Part shown: one piece after another, positions 52,736-61,542 of the stretch
How the letters are laid out: the number at the start of each line of letters is the position of its first letter
Position numbering within the stretch: the first letter of the stretch is position 1
DNA from: Candidatus Acidiferrum typicum
GTDB lineage: Bacteria > Acidobacteriota > Terriglobia > Acidiferrales > UBA7541
Assembly: GCA_025463055.1 (NCBI GenBank)
Contig: JAOAPV010000088.1
Location: 30,512-94,511, forward strand
Reading direction: 5' to 3'
DNA length: 64,000 nt
The notes under the pieces: model-generated
Told to the model about the DNA's origin: nothing
Seen by the model: the letters and a program-made list of their open reading frames with translations, nothing else
The model's database searches: none
Program-made: the position numbers and the translations under genes

Positions 52736-54022
52736 GTGAGGTCCAAAGCGATGTTGGTTAAGTGTCTTGTGGTGCTTGGCTTGAGTGTTGTTGCGAGCGC
52801 AGGATTCGGCCAGTCACAGCAAGAGTCAATTGCCCAGTCACCGCAAGAGTCAAATGCTCAAAGGCTGAAAGGGCGATTCGTTACGATACAGCCGAAAGGA
52901 GTCGATCCGTCTGTGGTCAGAAACTCAGCACAGACCGCAGTGACGACGGCCAGCGGGCTTCCGCTGTTCACTTACGATGTGCATTCGTCTAGAGACCGCA
53001 ACCACTACATAGGCGCGATGGTGGGGCGGAGCCCATTTAACAACCCCGGAAGTGTGAACGTGACCACGCATATCGTCCCATTGATACTGGTAACCGGTGA
53101 AATCGGAGTGAGCGTTAACTTCAACACAGGGGTTATCTCAACGCACCCGGGGACTACGACGTTCAATCCAACGGCGCCCGATACAGCTTGTATGAAGGCA
53201 CCGAACGACGTTCCGTCGAAGGTGTTTCAACAATCGCCGCTATTTAATCCAGCGACGTTTATTTTTGGCGGCACGAACGTGGGGAAGACGCAGTACATCG
53301 ATGCGTTCCAGCGAGGGAGCTTCTGGAAAGCTTTGGGCGAGGATGTGGACGTGTACCACACGCTGCTTAGCCCTGTTACGTTCCTGCCGCCGATTGTCAT
53401 CAGGGTGCCAGGCGTTTACGGACTTGCGTTGGCGACGAGCGCGCTGGGGCCGCCGAACTTTTGCTCGCGGATGGGGATCATTGACATCGGCTGGTTCGAT
53501 AGTCTCCTGACGGAGACAATTATTCCGGCATTGAAGGCGAAGGGCGTGAATCCAAGCAACTTCCCCCTTTTCCTGGTACACAACGTGGTGTGGGCACAGC
53601 CAGTGACCAACCTGGGGAGCTGCTGCATTCTGGGTTACCACAGCCTTACCGGCTTCCCAACACCGACACAGACTTATTCGCCGAGCGACTTTGACTCCAC
53701 CGGCCTGTTCGGGGCTGACGCTATGGATACGGCGGTTGGGTCGCATGAGATCGGCGAATGGATGGACGATCCGTATACGGTCAATGAGGTGCCGCCGTGG
53801 GGACATATCGGACAGGTGGCGGGCTGCCAGAACAACCTCGAAGTGGGTGACCCGCTGTCCGGAACTAACAGGCCAAACGTCGTGATGCCTAACGGATTTA
53901 GCTATCACCTGCAAGAGTTGGCGTTCTTCTCGTGGTTCTATGGGAAGCCGTCGATTGGAATCCACGGATGGTTCTCTGACAATGGGACGTTCTTGAAGGA
54001 CGCTGGGCCTCCTTGCCACTGA
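52736..54022 (+). CDS. Secreted protein with zincin-like HExxE motif
   Basis: 428 residues from GTG 52736 (an ATG at 52751 after GAGG is equally plausible). Signal peptide ending SAGFGQ, then a short repeated QSQQES/QSPQES segment. No named domain is certain, but near residue 350 the motif TAVGSHEIGEWMDDPYT followed about 30 residues later by NNLEVGDPLSG matches a pattern seen in many secreted bacterial and fungal proteins (HExxE...DP...E-x-GD) thought to be metallopeptidase-like. Paired Cys (GSCCILG, GCQNN) suggest disulfides. Stand-alone gene with its own strong terminator. Substrate unknown; peptidase activity is inferred only from the motif. Confidence 0.75.
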   Translation: MRSKAMLVKCLVVLGLSVVASAGFGQSQQESIAQSPQESNAQRLKGRFVTIQPKGVDPSVVRNSAQTAVTTASGLPLFTYDVHSSRDRNHYIGAMVGRSPFNNPGSVNVTTHIVPLILVTGEIGVSVNFNTGVISTHPGTTTFNPTAPDTACMKAPNDVPSKVFQQSPLFNPATFIFGGTNVGKTQYIDAFQRGSFWKALGEDVDVYHTLLSPVTFLPPIVIRVPGVYGLALATSALGPPNFCSRMGIIDIGWFDSLLTETIIPALKAKGVNPSNFPLFLVHNVVWAQPVTNLGSCCILGYHSLTGFPTPTQTYSPSDFDSTGLFGADAMDTAVGSHEIGEWMDDPYTVNEVPPWGHIGQVAGCQNNLEVGDPLSGTNRPNVVMPNGFSYHLQELAFFSWFYGKPSIGIHGWFSDNGTFLKDAGPPCH

Positions 54023-54074
54023 GATTTGGCGTTCGAAGAAAAGGTCCTCTGGGATCTGAAAATTGTTTCGATGT

Positions 54075-54108
54075 ACAAGGGGCGATCGTTCTCGCCCCTT
54101 GTTTTTTT
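54075..54108 (+). terminator. Rho-independent terminator after the zincin-like gene
   Basis: Perfect 11-base stem ACAAGGGGCGA / TCGCCCCTTGT with a 6-base loop and seven T. It lies 52 bases after the stop codon. Confidence 0.95.
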
Positions 54109-54134
54109 GCGACGTAAGGTCGCGGCTGCGTTGA

Positions 54135-56768
54135 TCAGTCGCGAAGGATGCGGGCTGGGTCGGTGCGGGTGGCGCGCCACGCGGGTAGAAAACAGGCGGC
54201 TGTGGCGGCGATGGTCATCACTACGAACGCCGAGGCGAAGGTTAGCGGGTCGCGTGGGCTCACTTTGTAGAGAAGATTGCCGAGGAGGCGGGTTGATTCG
54301 AGGGCGGCCGCGGCGCCGAGGGTTATGCCGGCGGCGGTTAGGGTGAGGCCGCGCGACATGACTTGCCGCAATAGATCGGATGCGCCCGCGCCAAGCGCCA
54401 TGCGCAGGCCCAGTTCGCGAGAGCTCTGCGAGACGGCATACGACATTACGGCGTAGAGGCCGATGGTGGCGAGGAGTAAGGCTAATCCGCCGAGGATTCC
54501 TAGCAAGGTTACGGCTACGCGCTGAGGGGAGGTGGAGCGATCCATTTGCTCCTGCAGGGTGATCACTTCGTAGGGGGCGAGGTTGGCGTCGAGCGCGTGT
54601 ACTTCGCGCGCGAGAGCGGAGGCGATGGTCTCGGTCGGCAAATGCGTTCGCATGTTCAGAGCGGTGCCGGCGGTGGAGTCCTGGCGGAGCGGGAGGTAGA
54701 AAAACGGTTTGGGATTTTCGCGGACGCTTTGGTATTTGGAAACTTTGGCGACACCGATTACCTGCCGCCATTGACCTTTGACTTGAAGACGCTTGCCGAC
54801 GGGATCTTCACCGCGCCAATACTGAGTTGCCATGACGTCGTTGACGATGGCGACGGGGGGAGCGGTTTCGTTATCGGCGCGAGTGAATTCGCGGCCGGAG
54901 AGAAGCGGGATTCCGATAGTTGAGAAATAGCCGGGTCCGACCTGGTTGTATTCGACGGTGGGCTGTTCGTCTGGCGGAGGTTGATAGCCATCGACGGCAA
55001 TCGGCGAAGAAGAGTAGCTGCCGTAGCTTAGGGGAGTGTTGCGAGCGAAAGCCGCGGACTCGATTCCGGGGAGCGCCTTCACGCGATCGAGAAGTTCTTC
55101 ATTGAAATGGATGGCGCGTTGGAGTTCGTACCCTGCGCCTCGCAAGTCCACAGCGGTTTCGAGCACGCCTTTTGTGGAAAAACCCGGATTGAGATTGCGA
55201 ATGCGCTGCAGGCTTTGCATGAGGAGACCTGCGCCAACCAGTGAGAGAAAGCTGAGCGACACTTGCAGGACGACGAGGGTTGAACGAAGCAGGGACTTTC
55301 CGTGGGCCCCACCAACGACGCCGGACATTTCGGATTTTAGCGCACCGGCGAGGTCGATTTTTCTGGTTTGCAAGGCAGGAAGCAGGCCGAGGAGAAGAGT
55401 GGAGAAGAGGCAGACACCGGCACTGAGAGCGAGCACGCGCCAGTCGATTTCGCCGGGCAAGGTCATGGCGACGCCGCCGCGGGCTGGGAAAAGGAGAACG
55501 AGCGCGTGACGGCACCAATGGGCGACGAGGAGTCCACTGGTGGCGGCCAGAATGGAGAGGATCATTCCTTCTGTGATGAGCTGCTGCACGAGGCGGCCGC
55601 GGCCGGCGCCGACGGCGACCCGAACGGTCATTTCATGGCGACGGGCAAAGGACCTGACGAGCAGCAGGTTGCCGACGTTGGCACAGGCGATCAGAAGAAC
55701 AAAGACCACTACGGCGAGCATGATGCCGAGAGTGGGGAGCAGAGTACCGGCGTTGTTGAAGGGGGTTTGCCATAGGGGCCAGAGCTTCATGCCGCGACCG
55801 CGGTTGGTGGCGGGAAAATCGGTTTCCAGGCGTCGCGCGACAGCAGACATCTCTTGCTGGGCTTGCTCGAGGGTCACACCGGGCTTGAGACGCACGTAGG
55901 CTTCGATCCAGCGAGCGCTGCGATCTTCCAGTTTGTAGGGACCGCCTTCAAAGGTTTCTTCCATCGAGGCGGGAACCCAGAATTGCATCCCCCAGCCCAC
56001 GAAGGTACCGAGAAACCCCTCTGGCGCAACCCCTACGATAGTGTGCTCGATGCCGTTCAGGCGCTGCATTTTGCCGACGGTGGCGGGGTCGCCTTTGAAG
56101 CGGCTTTGCCAAAGCTGATAGCTGATCACCGTTACGGGATGAGCCTTGCTGCCCGCGTCTTCGCCAGGTTCGAAACCGCGGCCGAGTATAGGGTGGACGC
56201 CGATGGCGTCAAAATAATTGGCGGATACGATGCTGCCGAGGGTGCGTTCGGCGCGGTCGCCGAGGCTGAGCGTGGTGCCCATGATTTTGGTGACGATGAA
56301 GGAGTCGACGAGCGTGCAGTTTTTTTGCAAATCAAGGAGGTCGGGCCAGGAGATACCAGTGTGGCCGGCTTCGCCGCGCGCGGTTCCGGTAATGGCCGCC
56401 AGTCTTTCCTGGTGAGTGACCAGCGGATAGGGACGGAAGAGGATTCCTTCGATCCAACTGAACACGGTGGCGTTGGCGCCGATTCCTAGGGTGAGGCAAA
56501 GGATGGCCAGGATGGAAAAGCCCGGGCTGCGGCGGAGCATGCGAAGGCCGACGCGAAGGTCTTGCCAGAGGCTGTCGAGGTGGATTGGAAACCAAACGGC
56601 GTGCGCGTCTTCGCGGGCGAGTGAGGATGCTCCCATTTTGCGGTTGGCGGTATAGCGGTCGCCGGATTCTTGTTCGAGCATCTGGCGGTGGAAGTCCATT
56701 TCTTCGGCAAGTTCGGCTGCTTGGCGGCCCTGGCGGAAGAAGTAAAGAAGGCGGCGAATCAGGCGCAT
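54135..56768 (-). CDS. MacB-like ABC permease, acidobacterial duplicated orphan permease (ADOP) type
   Basis: 877 residues from the ATG at 56768; the frame is open to 57101 but that part is the PadR gene read out of frame. The first ~90 residues (RLLYFFRQGRQAAELAEEMDFHRQMLEQES) are the cytosolic N-terminus found in ADOP proteins. Then two MacB-type halves: helix (about 100-120) plus periplasmic domain (SWPDLLDLQKNCTLVDSF, IGVHPILGRGF), FtsX helices (about 360-500: LLIACANVGNLLLVRSFARRHEM), and a second FtsX set at the C-terminus (YAVMSYAVSQSSRELGLRMALGA, LPAWRATRTDPARILRD). No ATPase adjoins. Function unknown; related MacB/FtsX permeases export peptides or act mechanically. Confidence 0.9.
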   Translation of the reverse strand: MRLIRRLLYFFRQGRQAAELAEEMDFHRQMLEQESGDRYTANRKMGASSLAREDAHAVWFPIHLDSLWQDLRVGLRMLRRSPGFSILAILCLTLGIGANATVFSWIEGILFRPYPLVTHQERLAAITGTARGEAGHTGISWPDLLDLQKNCTLVDSFIVTKIMGTTLSLGDRAERTLGSIVSANYFDAIGVHPILGRGFEPGEDAGSKAHPVTVISYQLWQSRFKGDPATVGKMQRLNGIEHTIVGVAPEGFLGTFVGWGMQFWVPASMEETFEGGPYKLEDRSARWIEAYVRLKPGVTLEQAQQEMSAVARRLETDFPATNRGRGMKLWPLWQTPFNNAGTLLPTLGIMLAVVVFVLLIACANVGNLLLVRSFARRHEMTVRVAVGAGRGRLVQQLITEGMILSILAATSGLLVAHWCRHALVLLFPARGGVAMTLPGEIDWRVLALSAGVCLFSTLLLGLLPALQTRKIDLAGALKSEMSGVVGGAHGKSLLRSTLVVLQVSLSFLSLVGAGLLMQSLQRIRNLNPGFSTKGVLETAVDLRGAGYELQRAIHFNEELLDRVKALPGIESAAFARNTPLSYGSYSSSPIAVDGYQPPPDEQPTVEYNQVGPGYFSTIGIPLLSGREFTRADNETAPPVAIVNDVMATQYWRGEDPVGKRLQVKGQWRQVIGVAKVSKYQSVRENPKPFFYLPLRQDSTAGTALNMRTHLPTETIASALAREVHALDANLAPYEVITLQEQMDRSTSPQRVAVTLLGILGGLALLLATIGLYAVMSYAVSQSSRELGLRMALGAGASDLLRQVMSRGLTLTAAGITLGAAAALESTRLLGNLLYKVSPRDPLTFASAFVVMTIAATAACFLPAWRATRTDPARILRD

Positions 56769-57082
56769 GACATTACCTTTTGGATCGCGAGAATCATCCG
56801 GTCGAACTCGCGATTTTCGGCAGCGAGTTGCTTGCGGCCGGAGGCGGTCAGCTTGTAGTAGCGGGCGCGGCGGTTGTTTTCGGATGCGCCCCATTCCGCG
56901 GTTACCCAGCCGTTGAGAAGGAGACGCTGAAGGGCGGGGTAGAGTGAACTCTCGCCGACGTCGAGGACGTCTTCGGAGATTTTCTTCAGGTGCTGGGCGA
57001 TGCCGTAGCCGTGGCGCGGGCCGCGAGTGAGCGAACCGAGAACGAGCATATCGAGAGTTCCGGGGAGGAGGTCGTTTCCCAT
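56759..57082 (-). CDS. PadR-family transcriptional regulator
   Basis: 107 residues. Winged helix of the PadR type: LLPGTLDMLVLGSLTRGPRHGYGIAQHL, VGESSLYPALQRLLLNGWVTAEWG, NNRRARYYKLTASGRKQL, followed by a short helical tail. Its stop overlaps the permease start by 10 bases, an arrangement common in Acidobacteria, so it almost certainly regulates that operon. Inducer unknown. Confidence 0.93.
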   Translation of the reverse strand: MGNDLLPGTLDMLVLGSLTRGPRHGYGIAQHLKKISEDVLDVGESSLYPALQRLLLNGWVTAEWGASENNRRARYYKLTASGRKQLAAENREFDRMILAIQKVMSCA

Positions 57083-57183
57083 CGTTTATCGATGGAAGCA
57101 CGACGTGAAGGGCGTGTCAAGAATTTTTCCATCGGGAGGCGATGGGAGGCTTGTAGATCCAGATGACCGGTTTTAGGGTGATG

Positions 57184-58197
57184 TTACGGGTGGCGTTGGC
57201 GGGCCGCGGCGTAGATTTTTTCTACCAAGGCCAGGCTGCGGCGGCCTTCGGGGCCGTTGCAGATTGGTTGCGTGTTGTTGGAGATGGCGTGAAGGAAATC
57301 TTCGAGGATGGCTAGGTGGCCGCTGATGTCGGTTACGGCTGCGGAGGAGGCGCTTTGATTGGAGTCGCCGGTGGAGACGGAGGCGAGGTCGTCAGGCGGA
57401 TTGCGAAAATCGGCGGTGACGATGCGGTCTTGTTCGAGGGTTATGGTGCCTTCGGTGCCGGTAATTTCGATACGGCGCGGGTAGCCGGGATACGCGGCGG
57501 TGGTGGCGAATAGCGTGCCAACGGCGCCGCTGGAGAATTCGAGGGTGGCGACGGCGGTGTCCTCGGCTTCGATTTTGTGGAGGACGGTGGCGGTGCGGGC
57601 TTGGACCCGGGCTACATCGCCGAGGAGATAAAGGAGGAGGTCGACCGTGTGGATGGCCTGATTGATTAGTGCGCCGCCGCCGTCGAGGGCGAAGGTGCCG
57701 CGCCAGTTGGAGGTGCTGTAGTAGTCGGGCGGGCGATACCACTTGACGCGGGCGTCGATTAGGAGAGGTTTGCCGAGGAGGCCGCGGTCGAGCCAATGCT
57801 TTAGGCGCTGAATGTTGGGCTTGAGGCGATCTTGGAAAATTACGGCGAGCATTACGTTGGCTTTGTGGGCGGCGGCGATTAGTGCGTCGGCATTTTTTGT
57901 GTTGATGTCGAGGGGCTTTTCGGTGAGGACGTGGAGGCCGTGTTGGGCGGCGGCTATGCCTTGCTGGGCGTGTAGGCCGGACGGCGTGCCGAGGATTACG
58001 AGGTCCATGGGCTTGTGCGATAGGAACGCGCTGAAATCTTGGTAGGGCTTGGCTTGGTGCTCGGCGGCTAGACGCGAGACGGTTTGCGGATTTGTGCCGT
58101 AGATGGCGGCGATTTGCGCGTTTGGGATTGCGCTGGCAGCGCGGGCGTGCGTTTGGGTTATGTTGCCAGAACCGATTAGGCCGATGTGGGTGGTCAT
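57184..58197 (-). CDS. Gfo/Idh/MocA-family oxidoreductase
   Basis: 337 residues from the ATG at 58197 (frame open to 58383, but the leader is unlike protein). N-terminal Rossmann fold HIGLIGSGNITQTHARAA (GxGxxG), then VLTEKPLDINTKNADALI with the conserved EKP Lys, and KPLLIDARVKWYRPPDYYS; alpha/beta domain with GALINQAIHTVDLLLYLLGD carrying the active-site His. Oxidises or reduces a sugar or inositol-like substrate with NAD(P). Divergent from a Zn-alcohol dehydrogenase/SDR pair, so possibly part of a polyol or sugar pathway. Specific substrate unreadable. Confidence 0.88.
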   Translation of the reverse strand: MTTHIGLIGSGNITQTHARAASAIPNAQIAAIYGTNPQTVSRLAAEHQAKPYQDFSAFLSHKPMDLVILGTPSGLHAQQGIAAAQHGLHVLTEKPLDINTKNADALIAAAHKANVMLAVIFQDRLKPNIQRLKHWLDRGLLGKPLLIDARVKWYRPPDYYSTSNWRGTFALDGGGALINQAIHTVDLLLYLLGDVARVQARTATVLHKIEAEDTAVATLEFSSGAVGTLFATTAAYPGYPRRIEITGTEGTITLEQDRIVTADFRNPPDDLASVSTGDSNQSASSAAVTDISGHLAILEDFLHAISNNTQPICNGPEGRRSLALVEKIYAAARQRHP

Positions 58198-58260
58198 GGA
58201 CGTTGATGATGCGTTTCGGATGCAATCATACGGATTTCTTTGGTGGAAATCGAAGAGGAA

Positions 58261-58303
58261 GGATTCACACAGAGGGTGCAGAGATGGAGCACAGAGGGCA
58301 CGG
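58261..58303 (+). repeat. Dispersed GAATTCACCACAGAGG-type repeat, copy 4
   Basis: GGATTCACACAGAGGGTGCAGAG then GGAGCACAGAGGGCACGG, in the gap between the Gfo/Idh and alcohol dehydrogenase genes. Shares the GTGCAGAG core with copies 1 and 2. Confidence 0.5.
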
Positions 58304-58439
58304 ATAAATCGATGCTTCGACGGGATCACGTTTGTCGATGTGGTCACGGCGAAAAGGCGAGAGCTGTGCGTCCCGCACTCCAAAGTTCTTGCGATGTGGG
58401 TTAGAGTAGGGCCGTCGGTGGCACGGAGAAGACGACTTC

Positions 58440-59480
58440 ATGAAGGCTTTGGTGTTGTCGAAGTATCGTGAGCTGGAGATTGCTGAGGTGCCTACGCCGG
58501 CGGTTGGGGCTGGCGAGGTGCTCATTCGGGTGGGTGCTTGCGGAATTTGCGGTAGCGATGTGCATGGGTATGACGGGTCTTCGGGGCGACGGATTCCGCC
58601 GATTGTGATGGGGCATGAGGCGGCGGGACGGATTGCGGCGGTGGGCGCTGAAGTTGCGGGGCTGGCGGAGGGCGACCGGGTCACTTTTGATTCGACGATA
58701 TATTGCGGGGCTTGTGAGTATTGCAGGCGTGGCGAGGTGAATCTTTGCGATCACCGGCAGGTGATGGGAGTTTCTTGCGGGGACTACAGTCGCGCGGGAG
58801 CTTTTGCGGAATTTGTCGTGGTGCCGGCACGCGTGGTTTATAAGTTGCCGGAGAGCATTTCGTTTGCGGAAGCGGCCATGCTGGAGGCGGTGGCGGTGGC
58901 GATTCACGCCGTGTCGCTGGCCGAAATTTCAGCGGAGAGCGCGGCGCTGGTGGTGGGTGCGGGAACGATTGGCGTGCTGATTTTGCAGGCGCTGCGGGCG
59001 GCGGGATGCAGACGCGTGTTTGTGTCGGACGTGGACAGTACGCGACTGAAAATGGCGAAAGAGTTGTGCGCGGCGGATGTGCTCTCTGCGAACGAGGACA
59101 CCGTGGCGCAAATTTTGCAGCGGACTGGCGGAGTTGGCGTGGACGTGGCGATGGAGGCGGTCGGACGGAACGAGACGGTGAATGCGGCGATCGCGAGCGT
59201 GAGGAAGGGCGGGACGGTGGTGCTGGTCGGGAATATTTCGCCCGACGTGACGCTGCCGCTGCAGAAAGTTGTTACGCGGCAGATTCGGTTGCAGGGGTCG
59301 TGCGCTTCGGCGGGGGAATATCCGCAGGCCATTTCGCTGATGGCGAGCGGGAGGATTCGCGTTAAGCCACTAATTACGGCGATCGCGCCGCTTGCGGACG
59401 GGCCGCAATGGTTTGAGCGATTGTATGCACGCGAGCCGAATTTGCTGAAGGTGGTGCTTACGCCGGGGCCGGTTTCGTGA
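58440..59480 (+). CDS. Zinc-dependent alcohol/polyol dehydrogenase (MDR family)
   Basis: 346 residues. MDR features: catalytic Zn ligands C-G-I-C-G-S-D-V-H (about residue 37) and GHEAAGRI, structural Zn CGACEYCRRGEVNLC, coenzyme site ALVVGAGTIGVLILQALRAAG (GxGxxG) with VSDVDSTR after the second strand (NAD preference). Resembles threonine/sorbitol/galactitol-phosphate dehydrogenase-type enzymes. Its last codons overlap the next SDR gene by four bases (GTGA), implying co-translation. Substrate probably a polyol or sugar alcohol; not determined. Confidence 0.9.
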   Translation: MKALVLSKYRELEIAEVPTPAVGAGEVLIRVGACGICGSDVHGYDGSSGRRIPPIVMGHEAAGRIAAVGAEVAGLAEGDRVTFDSTIYCGACEYCRRGEVNLCDHRQVMGVSCGDYSRAGAFAEFVVVPARVVYKLPESISFAEAAMLEAVAVAIHAVSLAEISAESAALVVGAGTIGVLILQALRAAGCRRVFVSDVDSTRLKMAKELCAADVLSANEDTVAQILQRTGGVGVDVAMEAVGRNETVNAAIASVRKGGTVVLVGNISPDVTLPLQKVVTRQIRLQGSCASAGEYPQAISLMASGRIRVKPLITAIAPLADGPQWFERLYAREPNLLKVVLTPGPVS

Positions 59481-60346
59481 GCGACGGTAAGGGTAGCGGA
59501 TTGTTTGATCTTTCTGGGTGCGTGGCGATTGTTACAGGCACGAGCCGCGGGCTGGGTCAATACATGGCGCGGGCGCTGGCCAAGGCCGGCGCGGATTTGG
59601 TGTTGACCAGCCGGACGCGCGAGAGTTTGCGGGCGTTTGAAGCGGAGATCAAAGGGCTGGGGCGTCGCGCCGTTTCGCTGGAGCTAGATGTACGAGATCT
59701 CGAGAGCATTGAGCGGATGGCAGCGGACGCGGAGGAGGCGTTCGGACGCTTGGATATTTTGGTGAACAATGCCGGATGCAATGTTCGGAAGCCGGCGCTG
59801 GATGTGACTTGGGACGATTGGAATTTAATTTTGGATACGAACCTGCGCGGAAGTTTTTTTGTGGCGCAAGCGGTAGCGCGGCGAATGATTGCGCGGGGAT
59901 ACGGGCGGATCATTAATATAGGCTCGGTGACGAGCGTGTCGGGATATGCGGGCCTGGGGCCGTACGGAGCGAGCCGCGGTGGGATCCGGCAGTTGACCAT
60001 GAGTTTGGCTGATGATTGGGGAAAACACGGCGTGACCGTGAATTGTCTGGCGCCAGGCTGGTTTCGCACCGAGCAGAACAAGGTGCTCTACGAGAATAAA
60101 GAGTGGGTGGAATATCTCTGCGATCGGATTCCGGTGAAGCGGCCCGGGCGGCCGGAGGATTTGGACGCGGCGGTGGTTTTTCTGGCAGCGGAAGCCAGCC
60201 GCTACGTGACGGGGCAGACGCTTTTGGTGGATGGAGGAATTTCTACCGGAGCGACGCGGGCGCTGGTGCAGCCGGTGCAGAAGAGTTCGAATTCGAAGCA
60301 GACAGAGAAGACGAGTTCGCGCGGCAAAATGCGGCGCGGGGGGTGA
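59477..60346 (+). CDS. SDR oxidoreductase (gluconate 5-dehydrogenase-like)
   Basis: 289 residues, GTG start overlapping the alcohol dehydrogenase stop. SDR motifs: IVTGTSRGLGQYMARAL, LTSRTRESL after the second strand (NADP-type Arg), LVNNAGCNVRKPALD, INIGSVTSVSG, YGASRGG (YxxxR replacing the usual YxxxK), and TLLVDGGISTG. The replacement of the catalytic Lys by Arg is worth noting but the frame is otherwise complete. A Lys/Ser-rich tail (about 265-289) follows the fold and is unusual. Likely acts on a sugar acid. Confidence 0.85.
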   Translation: MSDGKGSGLFDLSGCVAIVTGTSRGLGQYMARALAKAGADLVLTSRTRESLRAFEAEIKGLGRRAVSLELDVRDLESIERMAADAEEAFGRLDILVNNAGCNVRKPALDVTWDDWNLILDTNLRGSFFVAQAVARRMIARGYGRIINIGSVTSVSGYAGLGPYGASRGGIRQLTMSLADDWGKHGVTVNCLAPGWFRTEQNKVLYENKEWVEYLCDRIPVKRPGRPEDLDAAVVFLAAEASRYVTGQTLLVDGGISTGATRALVQPVQKSSNSKQTEKTSSRGKMRRGG

Positions 60347-60349
60347 GTT

Positions 60350-61402
60350 TTGCGAGGATTTTTTGCGAAGGGAATATTGGCGGCGGCGTTGAGCCTATCG
60401 TTCGGATTGCTTGATGGCGCGGCGCCGGCTCCAGAGGCACGAAAGCCTTTGCAGATTTATTTTGTGGATGTGGAGGGCGGGCAGGCGACGCTGTTTGTGA
60501 CGCCGGAAGGGAAGTCGCTGCTGATTGATACGGGATGGCCGGACAACAATGGGCGGGACGCGGACCGGATTGCCGCAGCGGCGAAAGACGCGAAGATCAG
60601 CAAGATTGATTTTGTGCTGATCACGCATTTCCACGACGATCATGTTGGTGGCGCGCCGCAACTCGCGGCGAAGATTACGGTGGGGACATTTATCGATCAT
60701 GGGGAGAATCGGGAGACGAATGGTGAAGGAGCCAAGAAAGTTTTCGCTGCGTACCAGCAGTTGCTGGCTACGGGGAAGTACAAGCATATTACGGCGAAGC
60801 CTGGAGAAGTGCTTCCGATTACTGGGATGCAGGTGCGGGTGGTGAGCGCGGACGGTGAATTGATTGAGAGGCCGTTGCCGGGAGGCGGTAAGGAGAATGC
60901 GAGCTGTGCGAATGCCGCGAAGCCGCCGGTGGATGACACGGAGAACCCGCGCTCGGTGGGGACGCTGATCACGTTTGGGAAGCTGCGGATTTTGGATTTG
61001 GGCGATTTGACGGGGGACAAAGAAATGGCGTTGATGTGCCCGATGAATAAGATCGGCGCGGTGGATATTTATGTAGCATCGCATCATGGCACAGCTTCCA
61101 GCGGGACACCGGTGCTTGTGCACGCGATTTCGCCGCGCGTGGCAATCATGGACAACGGGGAGAAAAAGGGCGGCTCTTCTGTGGCTTGGGACGTAGTTAA
61201 GAAGTCGCCGGGGCTGGAGGATCTTTGGCAGTTGCATTATTCCGAGGAAGGCGGCGAGGCCCACAATGTGGCGGTGCCCTTTTTGGCGAACTTGCAGGGG
61301 GCGGACGCAGGAAACTATTTGAAGGTCACAGCTTCGATCGGTGGCAGCTTTGCCGTATTTAATTCGCGGAATGGGGAGAGCAAGCGGTACGCGGCGCGGT
61401 GA
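60350..61402 (+). CDS. Exported metallo-beta-lactamase-fold hydrolase (ComEC-C-like)
   Basis: 350 residues, TTG start three bases after the SDR stop. Signal peptide (LAAALSLSFGLLDGAAPA). MBL fold: QIYFVDVEGGQATLFVTPEGKSLLIDTGW, then the metal motif ITHFHDDHVGG (HxHxDH), later LRILDLGDLTGDKE and YVASHHGTASSG (metal His). The arrangement matches the C-terminal hydrolase domain of ComEC-type proteins, but the membrane channel is absent. Probably a periplasmic phosphodiesterase or other hydrolase. Short spacing suggests the gene belongs to the alcohol dehydrogenase/SDR operon, though a functional link is not obvious. Confidence 0.85.
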   Translation: MRGFFAKGILAAALSLSFGLLDGAAPAPEARKPLQIYFVDVEGGQATLFVTPEGKSLLIDTGWPDNNGRDADRIAAAAKDAKISKIDFVLITHFHDDHVGGAPQLAAKITVGTFIDHGENRETNGEGAKKVFAAYQQLLATGKYKHITAKPGEVLPITGMQVRVVSADGELIERPLPGGGKENASCANAAKPPVDDTENPRSVGTLITFGKLRILDLGDLTGDKEMALMCPMNKIGAVDIYVASHHGTASSGTPVLVHAISPRVAIMDNGEKKGGSSVAWDVVKKSPGLEDLWQLHYSEEGGEAHNVAVPFLANLQGADAGNYLKVTASIGGSFAVFNSRNGESKRYAAR

Positions 61403-61493
61403 ATCGCTGTTCCGGAACGGGCAAGAACGAACAGGAATCGCGGAGCGCGCACGATTTCATTTAACGTCTAGTTCGGTAGACATGCGTACACCT

Positions 61494-61515
61494 AAAAAGC
61501 GGTGGCAAGACCACC
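61494..61515 (-). terminator. Possible terminator after the CoA ligase gene
   Basis: On the minus strand GGTGG-TCTTG-CCACC is followed by GCTTTTT, 28 bases after the ligase stop. The stem is only 5 bases, so termination may be weak. Confidence 0.4.
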
Positions 61516-61542
61516 ACACTCCAAAAAACCGGGCTTCCGCGG

